Assembly: GCA_029204225.1 (NCBI GenBank)
Contig: CM055111.1
Location: forward strand, 19,246,642-19,310,641
DNA: 64,000 nt
Source of the DNA: Diphasiastrum complanatum
Taxonomy: Eukaryota > Streptophyta > Lycopodiopsida > Lycopodiales > Lycopodiaceae
Direction of reading: 5' to 3'
Under the pieces are notes generated by a model. It was given only the letters and a program-made list of their open reading frames with translations. It made no database searches and had not been told where the DNA came from. Each line of letters starts with the position of its first letter. The first letter of the stretch is position 1. Position numbers and translations under genes: made by a program. Below are positions 55,056 through 64,000 of this stretch, one piece after another.

Positions 55056-56100
55056 CTATGATGGTATCTCAAAATGAAGACTCACATGCCTATATGAACA
55101 TCCCTCACGTAGGAGGGGAAGAATTGAAGGGGCACTACTAGAAGCAACTGCTAGAGGCAGTTACAAGGTCGCACCGGTTGGCATCTCCATCGGATTCACA
55201 CGCACCCTTAGGTACCTTAAATCTAGTGAGGGCCAACACCTGAAAATAGTCCCCAGAATGGTCCACTGACCAGATCAGGTCACATGACATCAGATGGGGT
55301 TCGTAGCTTCTTCAATTCGACTTTGAGGTGGGCATCTTCGTTCGTCAACTTTGACAGCTCATAAGAGCTATGGCATCACTTAAGCATTCCTCTTCCAAAC
55401 GTCTAGTAAGTCCCTCCATGGAGACAATTTGTTAATTTATGATCTTTGTCAATTGGGTGCCCTGGGTAGCAACAGAGGTGTACACAGCCTGATAGTAGGG
55501 AACTTCATTCTCTAACTGGAAGGACTCTGCTTTAGCAGCTGCTATGTGCCATTTGGTTCCCAATAGTCTATCTTGCAGATCCATATTCTCAGCTTTTAGT
55601 AATGACAATTTCGCTTCAATGGCAACAAGATTACCTTTCAGCAACTCCACCTCGGTGGTCTCTCTTGTCTTTCCAGTCAGACATTTCAATAGCTGGTCTT
55701 CAGCAATGGAGTCCTTTCAATCCATTTGTCTACCTAGTCAGTATCAACACATTTTGCAGCCAACCATTGCTCTGCTTCTGCTCCCGACACCAGTACAGGC
55801 TTCTGTAAACAGAAGCCCTACGGCGTAGTGTCACCGGAATGGTAGAGCACGAGGTAAGTATCAGAAGGGATAGCTGGTAAAGAGTGTCCCTTGTCAGAAT
55901 CAGCTTTGTCTCTATCAGCAGACAGCTGATCTGCAGGTCGTGCTGGGGTAGAAACGTTGGTCTGTTGAGGTGTCCGCACAAATTCAGGGCCTCACATAGA
56001 TCCGCTAGTGTCCTATATAACCCAGGAGGGTCTGTGTCATCAACTGCAGCAGCACACTCGGCTTTCTTCTTATCAATAGTGTCAAGTACGAGTACAGCTT
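54182..56100. repeat. Repeat unit R, copy R2
   Basis: AAACCCT-like array at 54350-54540, CT tract at 54999-55052, and the coiled-coil coding remnant at 55230-56100, in the same order as R3. A ~17-bp remnant of the gypsy integrase tail (CGGTTGGCATCTCCAT) is at 55175. Confidence 0.8.
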
Positions 56101-56631
56101 GGCAACCAGAAATATTTGGCACTTGGGCAGATAAACTAGCAGTCGTAGTTCTGGTATCGGAAGCCAGAACATCTACAGACTTATCAACAAAACCAGCCTC
56201 GGTCTCCTAGACATCATCGTCGAGGTTCACAACATCATTTGGGATCTTCGTTGGTATGTCCACATCGGGTAGTATGTCCGCTTGGTCAGAAACATGCACA
56301 TGAGTTCTTACATCCGAATATTCGTCAGCTCCACCATCAAGCTTGGAGTTTGGCTCTACAATCTTTGCTTGGTCTTCGACTTAGAGTGAGAAGGTAGCTT
56401 TATTTTGGCCATTGTCTTCATTCTAGACCTGCACGGCTAGTCCGGAACCTGCAGGTTAGCAACAGTCCTGTGCGCATCATCTGCATCCACATCCTTAGTC
56501 GCTAGGCCTCTTACAACAATGCCTCCAATACCTAGTACTTGGAAAACGGGTATATTCAACCTTAAGGCCAGCAATTTGTTCAACAACAATGCAAATTCAA
56601 CGCTTTTACTGTTGGTGTCACATGACATCAA
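55240..56631 (-). pseudogene. Unrecognised coding remnant, coiled coil, interrupted by E
   Basis: Minus-strand segments: FALLLNKLLALRLNIPVFQV (56600-56540), AECAAAVDDTDPPGLYRTLA (56060-56000), KCVDTD and DKWIERTPLLK, then a coiled coil VELLKGNLVAIEAKLSLLKA with ENMDLQDRLLGTKWHIAAAK (55650-55550). Removing element E and one TTTAC joins it in frame to a segment at 61768-61440 (LMKFLIWVAEVLTWRFHPKF; KAYNGAVLNWVEGTSEW). It may be a gypsy-type Gag or accessory protein, or a host gene. No function can be given. Confidence 0.45.
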
Positions 56632-57017
56632 CGGTCACTGCTAACAGTCTTCAGTCACATGGCATGTTAGAAATGGATTCGTCATGTTCCTAGGATGTGT
56701 AGGGTTTGCAAAGGTTTTCTTGGCATGCATGATGCCACGATAATTAGTAGTGTATACGTAGATATGAGGACAAAGAATATTGTACATGCTAGGTGTAAAT
56801 ACGATAGTCATCACATTGCACATTATATGAAATCTTGGCGCGGCACTGGCATGCGGACGTATATGTATATGCTTCGTGAGGCTATGATCACGCTTATTGT
56901 AATCAAGTGTTTGCTTCTTGTGTGTGAGTGTGATTTTACTTTATGATTGATCAATCGAGTGCTTGTAGATTTTGTATGTCATGCTATCATCTTCCTCGTA
57001 GTGTTTTCATTCTAACA
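56610..57017 (+). repeat. 5' LTR of E
   Basis: 408 bp, TGTTGGTGTCAC...CATTCTAACA. Confidence 0.93.
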
Positions 57018-57019
57018 TT

Positions 57020-57033
57020 GGTTATGGGCCCAC
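57020..57033 (+). promoter_or_regulatory. Half-tRNA primer-binding site of E
   Basis: GGTTATGGGCCCAC, 2 nt after the LTR, exactly complementary to the anticodon stem-loop of plant initiator tRNA-Met; no TGGTATCAGAGC site is present. Confidence 0.85.
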
Positions 57034-57195
57034 GTACGTAAAGGAAGAATCCCAGGATTGCATGCCATCTTAGAGCGAACAGTATCAAAACAGTATCGGT
57101 TGCTGATTCAACTTTTTGCTGACACGAGTGAACTCGTGCGATCTGTCAATCTACATAAAGTGACAATCTTTTGAAGCTCCTACAAATCGGAGAAT

Positions 57196-58184
57196 ATGGC
57201 ACTAGAAGCGTCGACGGAGAGCGAGCTGATTGATCGGTCAGAGGCCGACAATTATAGTTCTTGGAGTTGGAAAATGAAAATCTTGCTGAAAGACAAGGGC
57301 CTATGGGGTGTCATGTCAGGCGAGGAGACTCCTGAACTGGATCAAGAGGGCTGGGTGAAGAACGCACAGCAGGCCGAATTGATCGCTACGAAAGGGTCGA
57401 AGGCACACATGATGTTGTGCCTGAGCTTAGGAGAAACTGCGATCTCATTAGTAAGAGACCAGGAGACAGTGAAGGAGGTATGGGATGCGCTTCATGGCAG
57501 CTTTCAGGCTAAAGGTTTCTCAAGTACCCTGATGTTGCAGAGGCAGCTGACGAACACCAAGATGAGTGGGGGTGATTCGATGAGGGACCATGTGGAGAAG
57601 ATCAAGGACATTGGAAGACAGTTAATGGCGGCCGGTGCAGTGGTTGACAAACAACAGCTTATATACAATTTGATCACCAGTCTCCCATCCAGCTATGATC
57701 CGCTCGTCATAATGCTTGATGGGTTTGAGGATAACTGGACATGGAGTTTATCACTTGGAGGCTCATTTAGGAAGAAAGCAGGCGGAAGGTCAATCCAGTG
57801 CAGGATGAAATGGCACTATTGAGTGGCTTCAAGAAGATGGGGATCAAGAATCAAAGACCCATCACGGAAGGTGGGCAATTGGGTCAACAAGAGAAGGACT
57901 TCAAGAAGAAAGGATGGCCAGAGAAATCTGACAATAAGTGTTACTATTGTGATCGGCCAGGGCACTTCGCTCACGAATGCAATAAAAAGAAAGCTGACAT
58001 GCAGAGGAGGAGTCCAGATCAAGGCAACCTAGTTGATGAGGTGCAAGAGACCACAAATGCATTCGCTATGATGGCTAAGGAGAATTGGAACTCTCTGGAA
58101 TTGTCAAACACACAGTCATGCAATGCATCATCTGATTATAACGAGATTGTATGTAAAGTTGAAAGCCAAGAGACAGATCATTGA
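57196..58184 (+). pseudogene. Copia Gag with zinc knuckle (E)
   Basis: 57196-57822: YSSWSWKMKILLKDKGLWGV, KEVWDALHGSFQAKGFSSTL, LQRQLTNTKMSGGDSMRDHV, IYNLITSLPSSYDPLVIML. A frameshift near 57800 leads to 57798-58184 with Lys-rich sequence and the knuckle CYYCDRPGHFAHEC. Gag is otherwise complete. A TGA at 58182 separates it from the protease. Confidence 0.92.
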
Positions 58185-58189
58185 AGTGG

Positions 58190-58476
58190 ACCTATACTGG
58201 TATTTTGATTCCGCAACTACGTCCCATATGATGAACAATCGTGATGCCTTCATCACCTATCAGATGCTCAGCGGTAAAGAGATCATGATGGGGGACAAAG
58301 GCATGATTGATGCGGTAGGGAGAGGCTCTGTTCGCATATGGCTTGGGCAAGAGAGGAGCATGAACATGTGTGACGTGCTGCATGTTCCTAATTTGGCCAA
58401 GAACCTGATGTTAGTAGCTAGACTTACAGATGCTAGATATCATGTGTTGTTTGAAAAAGAAGGGTCCAACATTTAG
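58190..58476 (+). pseudogene. Copia protease/pre-integrase (E)
   Basis: WYFDSATTSHMMNNRDAF carries the aspartic protease site, with DSA in place of DSG. GSVRIWLGQ and DVLHVPNLAKNLMLVARLTD follow. It ends at a TAG (58474-58476) in the same frame as the integrase. Confidence 0.88.
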
Positions 58477-59730
58477 ATGGATGACGGGCAAATCAGCATT
58501 AGATTCAGGACAGGAGGAGCTGACGAAATATCCATGGCGTGTCTAACGGTTGACTCCAACAAAATCAACAATCTTTGGCATAGGCGGATGGGGCATCTAG
58601 GATCCAAGAGCCTTCAGACCTTGGCAAACGACGACATGCTGAGGGGGTTTGATTCCGATGTCAAGGAGGGCATAGACAAATGTGATGTGTGCATTTTTGG
58701 AAAGCAGCATAGAGAATGTTTTCCAGAGATACATCCAACAAGATCCACTAAAGGGCTTGAGCTGATTCACACGGACATCTGTGGACCAATGGAGGTGTCA
58801 TCTATCGGTGGATCTATGTACTTCATTACATACACAGACAACTATAGGAGGAGGACACAAATTTGGACCTTGAAGCAGAAATCTCAGGCGCTTGAAAGTT
58901 TCGAGGCATTAAAGAGCATAGTTGAGAGTGAAACCAACAAGAAAGTCAAGAAGCTCATAAGTGACAATGGAGGAGAATTCAAGAACAAAGAATTTGATGA
59001 ATTCTGCCTAAAGAATGGTATCTTGAGAGAATTCACTATACCATACACTCCCAAACAAAATGGCTTGGCGGAAAGAAAAAACAGAACATTGATGGAAATG
59101 ACACGTTGCATGTTGCAGGAGAATGACCTACCTAAGTACGTATGGGCAGAGGCTGTGGCAACTGCATGTCACATAATCAACAGATCTCCAACGAAGGCCC
59201 TGGCAGGAGAAATCCCCTCACGAGATGTGGTACGTACATAAGCCAAGGGTAGATCACTTCAGGGTGTTTGGTTGCACTGCATACGTACACATTCCGAAAG
59301 AAAAACAGAAGAAACTTGATCCTAAGTCCAACAAATGCTTGTTTGTAGGATATCTGGAGGGGACTAAAGGATATAAGCTCTTTGATCCTATTACAAGAAA
59401 GTTCATTAATGTCAGGGATGTTGTGTTTGATGAAGATCCCACAATGGTCGTAAAAAAGGTCTCCAATTCTAATGCGGATTGTGGACTCAAGGGGGCATGA
59501 CGTTTCATACAGAAGTCATTAGCATTTCGAGCTCCAATACATCCCAACACAATGTATCTTCGGATGATCATAACCATGATGAGATCATTGATGGTCAGGT
59601 GTCCGCGAGGGAGAAATTCTTTGATGCGGAAGAAAACGAAGAATCTGATATAGTGAGTCAACCAAGACTCAAGATCAAGTTCAATAGGGAAAGATCAGAG
59701 GCAATTGCAGAGCCGAGACCAAACAGGTGA
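58477..59730 (+). pseudogene. Copia integrase (E)
   Basis: Zinc finger LWHRRMGHLGSKSLQ ... CDVCIFGKQH; first Asp in LIHTDICGPM; second in KKLISDNGGEFKNKEF; Glu in PKQNGLAERKNRTLMEM. All three catalytic residues are present in one 254-aa frame (58477-59241). A shift near 59220 leads to the C-terminal part (VDHFRVFGCTAYVHIPKEKQ; FINVRDVVFDED) and a linker. It is the best-preserved integrase in the window. Confidence 0.93.
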
Positions 59731-60642
59731 AAGAGAGCCCCACAAAGATTCGATGAGATGATATTCATGAGTCAAGAACCTGATGAAGAGCCAAGATCTT
59801 ACCGGGAAGCTTGAGAGAGGGGAGATTGGAATGAGTGGCTGCATGCGATGACAGAGGAAATGGAGTCGATCAAGAAGAACAATGCATGGAGTATGGTACA
59901 CGTACCAGAAGGTAGGAGGGCCATTGGTTGTAGATGGATTTTTTGTGAGCGAAATTTCAAGAAATGCAACTCAGATCAGAGCATATTCATCAGAAGGTCT
60001 CATTCGGAAATCACTGTCATAGCACTGTATGTGGATAACATAATTCTGATTGGTAACGACATTTCAAGGCTGGAGTCTTGTAAGGCAGAATTGAAGACTG
60101 AGTCTGAGATCAAATATATGGGGCAACTGCATTATTGCCTAGGAATTCAAGTTGAAAGAAATAGGATCAGAAAGTCTATCCACCTATGGCAGGAAAGGTA
60201 CATCATTTATATGCTCAAAAGATTTGGGATGGAAAATTGTATTCCTGTTGAAACTCCACAAGAACAGGGTATAAGATTGAGCAAGGAGATGTCACCTCAG
60301 ACTCAGTCTGACAGAGCAGAAATGAAGCGATGTCCATATAGGAGCCTAGTGGGATCACTGATGTATGCCATGGTATGCACTAGGCCAGATATAGCCACGA
60401 CAATTGGATCACTCAGCAGGTATCTGGAAAACCCAGGCATCGATCATTGGCAAGTAGCGAAAAGAGTTCTGAAGTACTTAAAGGGAAGCATTCAGTTTGG
60501 GTTGGAATACAGATTTCCTTTTGAGAACGTTGAGGGGTTCGTTGACTCTGACTGGGCTAGTGACGCGGATGACAAGAAATCTACTTGTGGGTTCGTCCTT
60601 ATGATGGGCGGAAGAGCTGTAAGTTGGGCAAGCAACAAATAG
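59731..60642 (+). pseudogene. Copia RT with central deletion, and RNase H start (E)
   Basis: EMESIKKNNAWSMVHVPEGR and AIGCRWIF begin the RT; about 370 bp are then missing, with the first catalytic Asp and the YGLKQAPR block. It resumes at NFKKCNSDQSIFIRRSHSEI, with YVDN in place of YVDD, then YMGQLHYCLGIQVERNRIRK and RNase H VEGFVDSDWASDADDKKSTC. A TAG at 60640 replaces a Gln before KSMALSS. Inactive. Confidence 0.92.
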
Positions 60643-60984
60643 AAATCTATGGCTCTCTCCTCAATGGAAGCAGAATTAACGGGGATATGTCACGGTGCTA
60701 GAGAGTATGTTTGGATCAAGAGTCTATGCCACGAGATAGGCATCTTGACAAAAGGGATGAAGATCTTCAATGACAACCAGGGCAACATCTTCATATTCAG
60801 GAATGGAGGCCTACATAGGCGGAGCAAACACATTGATATCCAGCACCACTTTGTCAAAGATTTGGTACAAAGTCAGAAGATGGTGCTGGAGTTCTGTCCC
60901 ACCAAAACGATGACTGCCGACATAATGACCAAGCCTCTATCGAAGGCTAGATTTGTATGCTTAAAAAATGCCATGGGGGAATGA
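60643..60984 (+). pseudogene. Copia RNase H C-terminal part (E)
   Basis: MALSSMEAELTGICHGAREY, IFNDNQGNIFIFRNGGLHRR, SKHIDIQHHFVKDLVQSQ and MTADIMTKPLSKARFVCLKN. Continuous to a stop at 60982, just before the 3' LTR. Confidence 0.93.
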
Positions 60985-61025
60985 AGAGCAGCATCAGAGA
61001 AGACGAATAGCATTGAGATGGAGAT

Positions 61026-61439
61026 TTTTGGTGTCCATGTCACATGACACCAACGGTCACTGCTAACCGTCTTCAGTCACATGGCATGTTTGAAATGGAT
61101 TCGTCATGTTCCTAGGATGTGTAGGGTTTGCAAAGGTTTTCTTGGCATGCATGATGCCACGATAATTAGTAGTGTATACGTAGATATGAGGACAAAGAAT
61201 ATTGTACATGCTAGGTGTAAATACGATAGTCATCACATTGCACATTATATGAAATCTTGGCGCGGCACTGGCATGCGGACGTATATGTACATGCTTCGTG
61301 AGGTTATGATCACGCTTATTGTAATCAAGTGTTTGCTTCTTGTGTGTGAGTGTGATTTTACTTTATGATTGATCAATTGAGTGCTTGTAGATTCTGTATG
61401 TCATGCTATCATCTTCCTCGCTGTGTTTTCATTCTAACA
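61026..61439 (+). repeat. 3' LTR of E
   Basis: 414 bp; the first bases read TTTTGG instead of TGTTGG, and a 6-bp insertion follows. Confidence 0.92.
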
Positions 61440-61784
61440 TTTACTTTTGCTTGATACAAAACAACTTATATCTCATTTGATCCATTCACTTGTTCCCTCC
61501 ACCCAATTTAGGACGGCTCCGTTGTAAGCTTTAATGGCTGCTTGAACCAAGGTCCCACTCAGAAACTTGGGATGAAACCTCCAAGTGAGAACCTCAGCTA
61601 CCCAAATCAGGAACTTCATCAGATTAGGGATTTGGCTTTTCTCCTCTGAAATGGTCCTTCAGAGCCTTTGCTTCTCTAGCATCGACAACATGAGCTGACT
61701 CGAGTTGATGAAAATGATAATGTTTTGAATGCAAGTGGCTGGAATGATCCCTGTGTCCTTTCACGGGAGTGGGCCCATAACCAT
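61440..61784 (-). pseudogene. Coding remnant between E and the L LTR
   Basis: Minus-strand open segment LMKFLIWVAEVLTWRFHPKF then KAYNGAVLNWVEGTSEW and a TGA, which continues past the E insertion into 56604-56437. The L half-tRNA primer site (minus strand, 61769-61782) and LTR lie just before it, so it may be the gag-like ORF of L. Confidence 0.45.
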
Positions 61785-62011
61785 TGAAAGCAAAATCTCA
61801 GTAAATCAAAGCGGAATCTATCTATCGCTTGATTACAATCAGAGAAATAAGAACATCAACATTAAACAATGCTCAATCAATAATCAAGAACACGACAACA
61901 ATCATACGATCACAAAAAGCATGTTTTTCCATTCACATGATATGTACATATATTCGCGTTAGTATCACACACAAATATTCCAAAAACTTTAGCCTTGCCT
62001 ACGTGTCAACA
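61785..62011 (-). repeat. LTR of element L (minus), in the TFIIS-N repeat copy III
   Basis: Minus strand TGTTGACACG...GCTTTCA, matching 7535-7745; primer site GGTTATGGGCCCAC at 61769-61782 on the minus strand. Confidence 0.7.
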
Positions 62012-62577
62012 ATGACTAACTAACTCTCCTTTCATGCCAAGATGATCTACTTCAGATTTATACATTGCCTAGTAATGGCTGGAATTGCTACAGGCGCACA
62101 AAGATGATTGGGTGCATGACTCTCGTCATGCACTTGGTGCTCGAGCACCCGTCATTGTGCACCAACAATATTATGAAATCCAAATGTTTGATTGTATGTT
62201 ATTGCAGCTACATCCATATTATTATCTGCTACTAATTTAGAGTTTGAGTGGTCTCATTGCCGCTTAATAATAATAGACATAATTCATTCACTCAGATCTT
62301 ATCCTGTTTCAGCACAACATTTCTGTTGAAAAGGAGTTGGTAGAGAAGTAGCAGTAGTGGCACAAGATTATTCTTGGATTAGGCAAGCATAATCAAAGCA
62401 ACAACACAAGAGATCGATCGGGTTTTGTGTTTTGGACACTATTCTCAATACTTGTTGTAAGTGTCCGCCGCACATTAGATTCGAAAATGCTTTACATGTT
62501 ACATGAACTTTACGTCTTCATATGATCAAATTAAGATTTATGTTTCATGGAGTTTGCGTTGTTTTTGGCTTTGCTCG
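62012..62577 (+). repeat. TFIIS-N repeat copy III, duplicated upstream part
   Basis: 62012-62452 matches the reverse complement of 7534-7085, including the Gln-rich segment (here with a TAG). At 62453 it joins sequence matching 11210 onward, so the Gln-rich exon occurs again at 63390-63440. This is a partial tandem duplication about 1.06 kb apart. Confidence 0.85.
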
Positions 62578-64000
62578 ATTAATACAAAATTCATCTAGAT
62601 CTAATATGTTCAATATTATCATAATTTTCCAAATATGGTAATTATTTGATGTTTCCCAATGGCTTCAATGGAAAAGAAAAAAATTGGGCAAAAATGTGCC
62701 CACCAACCATGACAAAGTTTCTTAGAAAGCAAGAATTGGAAGAACTTGGAATTTGAATTATCTTAAATAGTGTGACATGCATACAGGCATAAAATCATAT
62801 TTTCTTTTTTTCTCATGAAGAAAAAAGAGGTGCCTTCCAGAGCGAAATCTTGTGCAACCCCGTTATTTTTTTTCAAATGTTTTACATGCACCTTCAGATG
62901 CAAAAGGTGAATGTAAAACAAATTCACTTGTTTTGTTAGATGACACTAGTACGTTTGCCCGCCCAAGCCGGCCGGCTCCACATTTTTTAAAATATGAGTT
63001 TGGTCCGGATAGCTCACGCTGCCCGTCACAGCGTGAGCTGCGAGCTGGCCGGAAACAAATTTTATTTTAGTATATATAGATTATGCACAAAAAGTGCTTG
63101 TAAAAAAAATAAAACACATTTCCATGTCAAGGAAGGTCCATGGCCTTGGCCGTTCCACCGTGGCAAGAGGAAGGCCTCCAAGGGCGATCCTAGGGCCCCT
63201 CCTGATTTACAAAGAAATTAATTCACGACTTTTACCCTAAACAACCCTAAAGCCTTCCACATGTATATATGTCGAAAGGTGGGCAAATCTCAGTGCTCTC
63301 ATTGTCGGTTAATAATATTAGACATACTTCATTCACTCTTTTACTCGCAGATGTCTTATACTATGCCAGTACAGCATTTCTGTTGAAAAGAAGGAGCTGG
63401 TAGAGAAGCAGCAGCAGCGGCAGAAGATTATTCTTGGATTAGGCAGGCGTAATCAAAACAGCAACACAAGAGATCGACCGGGTTTTGTTTTTTGGCCACT
63501 ACTCTCAATACTTGTAATATTCATTTTGTTGAAAGTCGTAAATATTTTGCTTGTTTAATCATTGGGCTTCCATGATGTTCAGTCTCAGTCCTCTACTTGT
63601 TTTAGGGCTTTCTAAGACTTAATTGATAATCGTCTTGTGAACTGTAACTCATTAATTCATCATGCAGCTTCTTGTTCAACAAGATGTCCTTCTTCGATGT
63701 AAGCACCCATGTTCTACATTACAGTTTATTAAGCTTATTAGTATTCTTTGTATGCTATTCAGCCGTTGCGATTGCCATGGAGCAAATTTATGATCCAACA
63801 AGTGGTGAGGTTGGTGAGGTTCGTGGGAATAAAATAATGATTATCAAGGACCAACTGCTTAGAGCTGATGAGCTTCCTCCAGAAAGCTGTTGCGACTGCT
63901 CTTGCAACTAAAGAGCATGGATTTGGGCTTGGAGGATTTGAAAGCCACAATGGTGGGAAAAGTCATGAACAGATTAAAAAAGCGTGCATATGGAAACGTT
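62578..64000 (+). pseudogene. TFIIS-N/MED26-like gene, copy III (runs off the window)
   Basis: Near-identical to 1-1427, including the Gln-rich segment (about 63395-63440), the intron-like gap, AIAIAMEQIYDPTSGEVGEV (63772 on), the 1-bp deletion near 63888, and LKATMVGKVMNRLKKRAYGN at the window end. Because the frameshift is shared with copy I, the two derive from one already broken copy. Whether the 3' part continues intact cannot be seen. Confidence 0.7.

Larger units (their letters stand above)
56610..61439 (+). mobile_element. Copia element E, near full length
   Basis: LTRs 56610-57017 and 61026-61439; target duplication TTTAC (56605-56609, 61440-61444). Order Gag, protease, integrase, RT, RNase H. 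The RT is internally deleted and frames are broken by about five stops or shifts. It is the only element here with all domains at least partly present. Confidence 0.95.

Overview
This window looks like gene-poor nuclear DNA of a land plant with a large, repeat-rich genome. The evidence is many Ty1/copia LTR retrotransposons in nested and truncated states, a Ty3/gypsy integrase end, CACTA (En/Spm) remnants, degenerate AAACCCT (plant-type telomere-like) arrays, and primer-binding sites complementary to plant initiator tRNA-Met. The sequence does not show which plant clade it is. No intact single-copy housekeeping gene was found. The only host-like coding sequence is a family of broken, intron-containing copies of a gene with a TFIIS N-terminal (LW, MED26-like) domain.

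Layout. 1-2100 (+) and 7530-2144 (-) are two tail-to-tail copies of the TFIIS-N gene, and their 3' ends form a 1.5 kb near-palindrome. The minus copy is split by a small LTR element (K, 3141-6608, target duplication CCATG), which itself received a gag-bearing copia derivative (A2, 4187-6587). 7535-9903 holds an LTR with a half-tRNA primer site, a cluster of CTATG..CATAG hairpin motifs and an LTR fragment. 10118-10841 is a CACTA transposase remnant. 11200-12596 is a 5' TFIIS-N segment fused to a second K element. 13868-14720 is an uninterrupted paralogue of the sequence that flanks the big nest. 15839-20240 is a decayed copia (D) abutting a repeat unit (R3) with AAACCCT-like arrays and a (CT)n tract. 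21880-23655 is a copia 5' end (J). 25001-30300 is a chimeric copia block.

The centre, 30958-47662, is a three-level nest. Copia H (-, target duplication ATATT) contains non-autonomous copia A (+, inserted in H integrase, target duplication GTGTA), and A carries in its 3' LTR the copia B (-, target duplication AATAT). In B the reverse transcriptase has been replaced by an unrecognised coding module. The same module lies in A, which has lost integrase as well and carries a second unknown coding segment.

47668-56600 continues with the H-flank paralogue, a CACTA terminus, a copia RNase H remnant (G), two more D/R segments (R1, R2), a Ty3/gypsy integrase C-terminus, and a small patchwork of copia gag, TFIIS-N and copia pol pieces. 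56610-61439 is a nearly complete copia (E, target duplication TTTAC) with a half-tRNA primer site and a deleted RT. 61785-64000 returns to the TFIIS-N repeat; its last 1.42 kb nearly duplicates the first 1.42 kb of the window.

Most of the coding potential is retrotransposon Gag-Pol. Elements E, K and L would prime reverse transcription from the anticodon arm of initiator tRNA-Met (as Drosophila copia does); A, B, H and J would prime from its 3' end. The non-autonomous A and B could move only with proteins supplied in trans.
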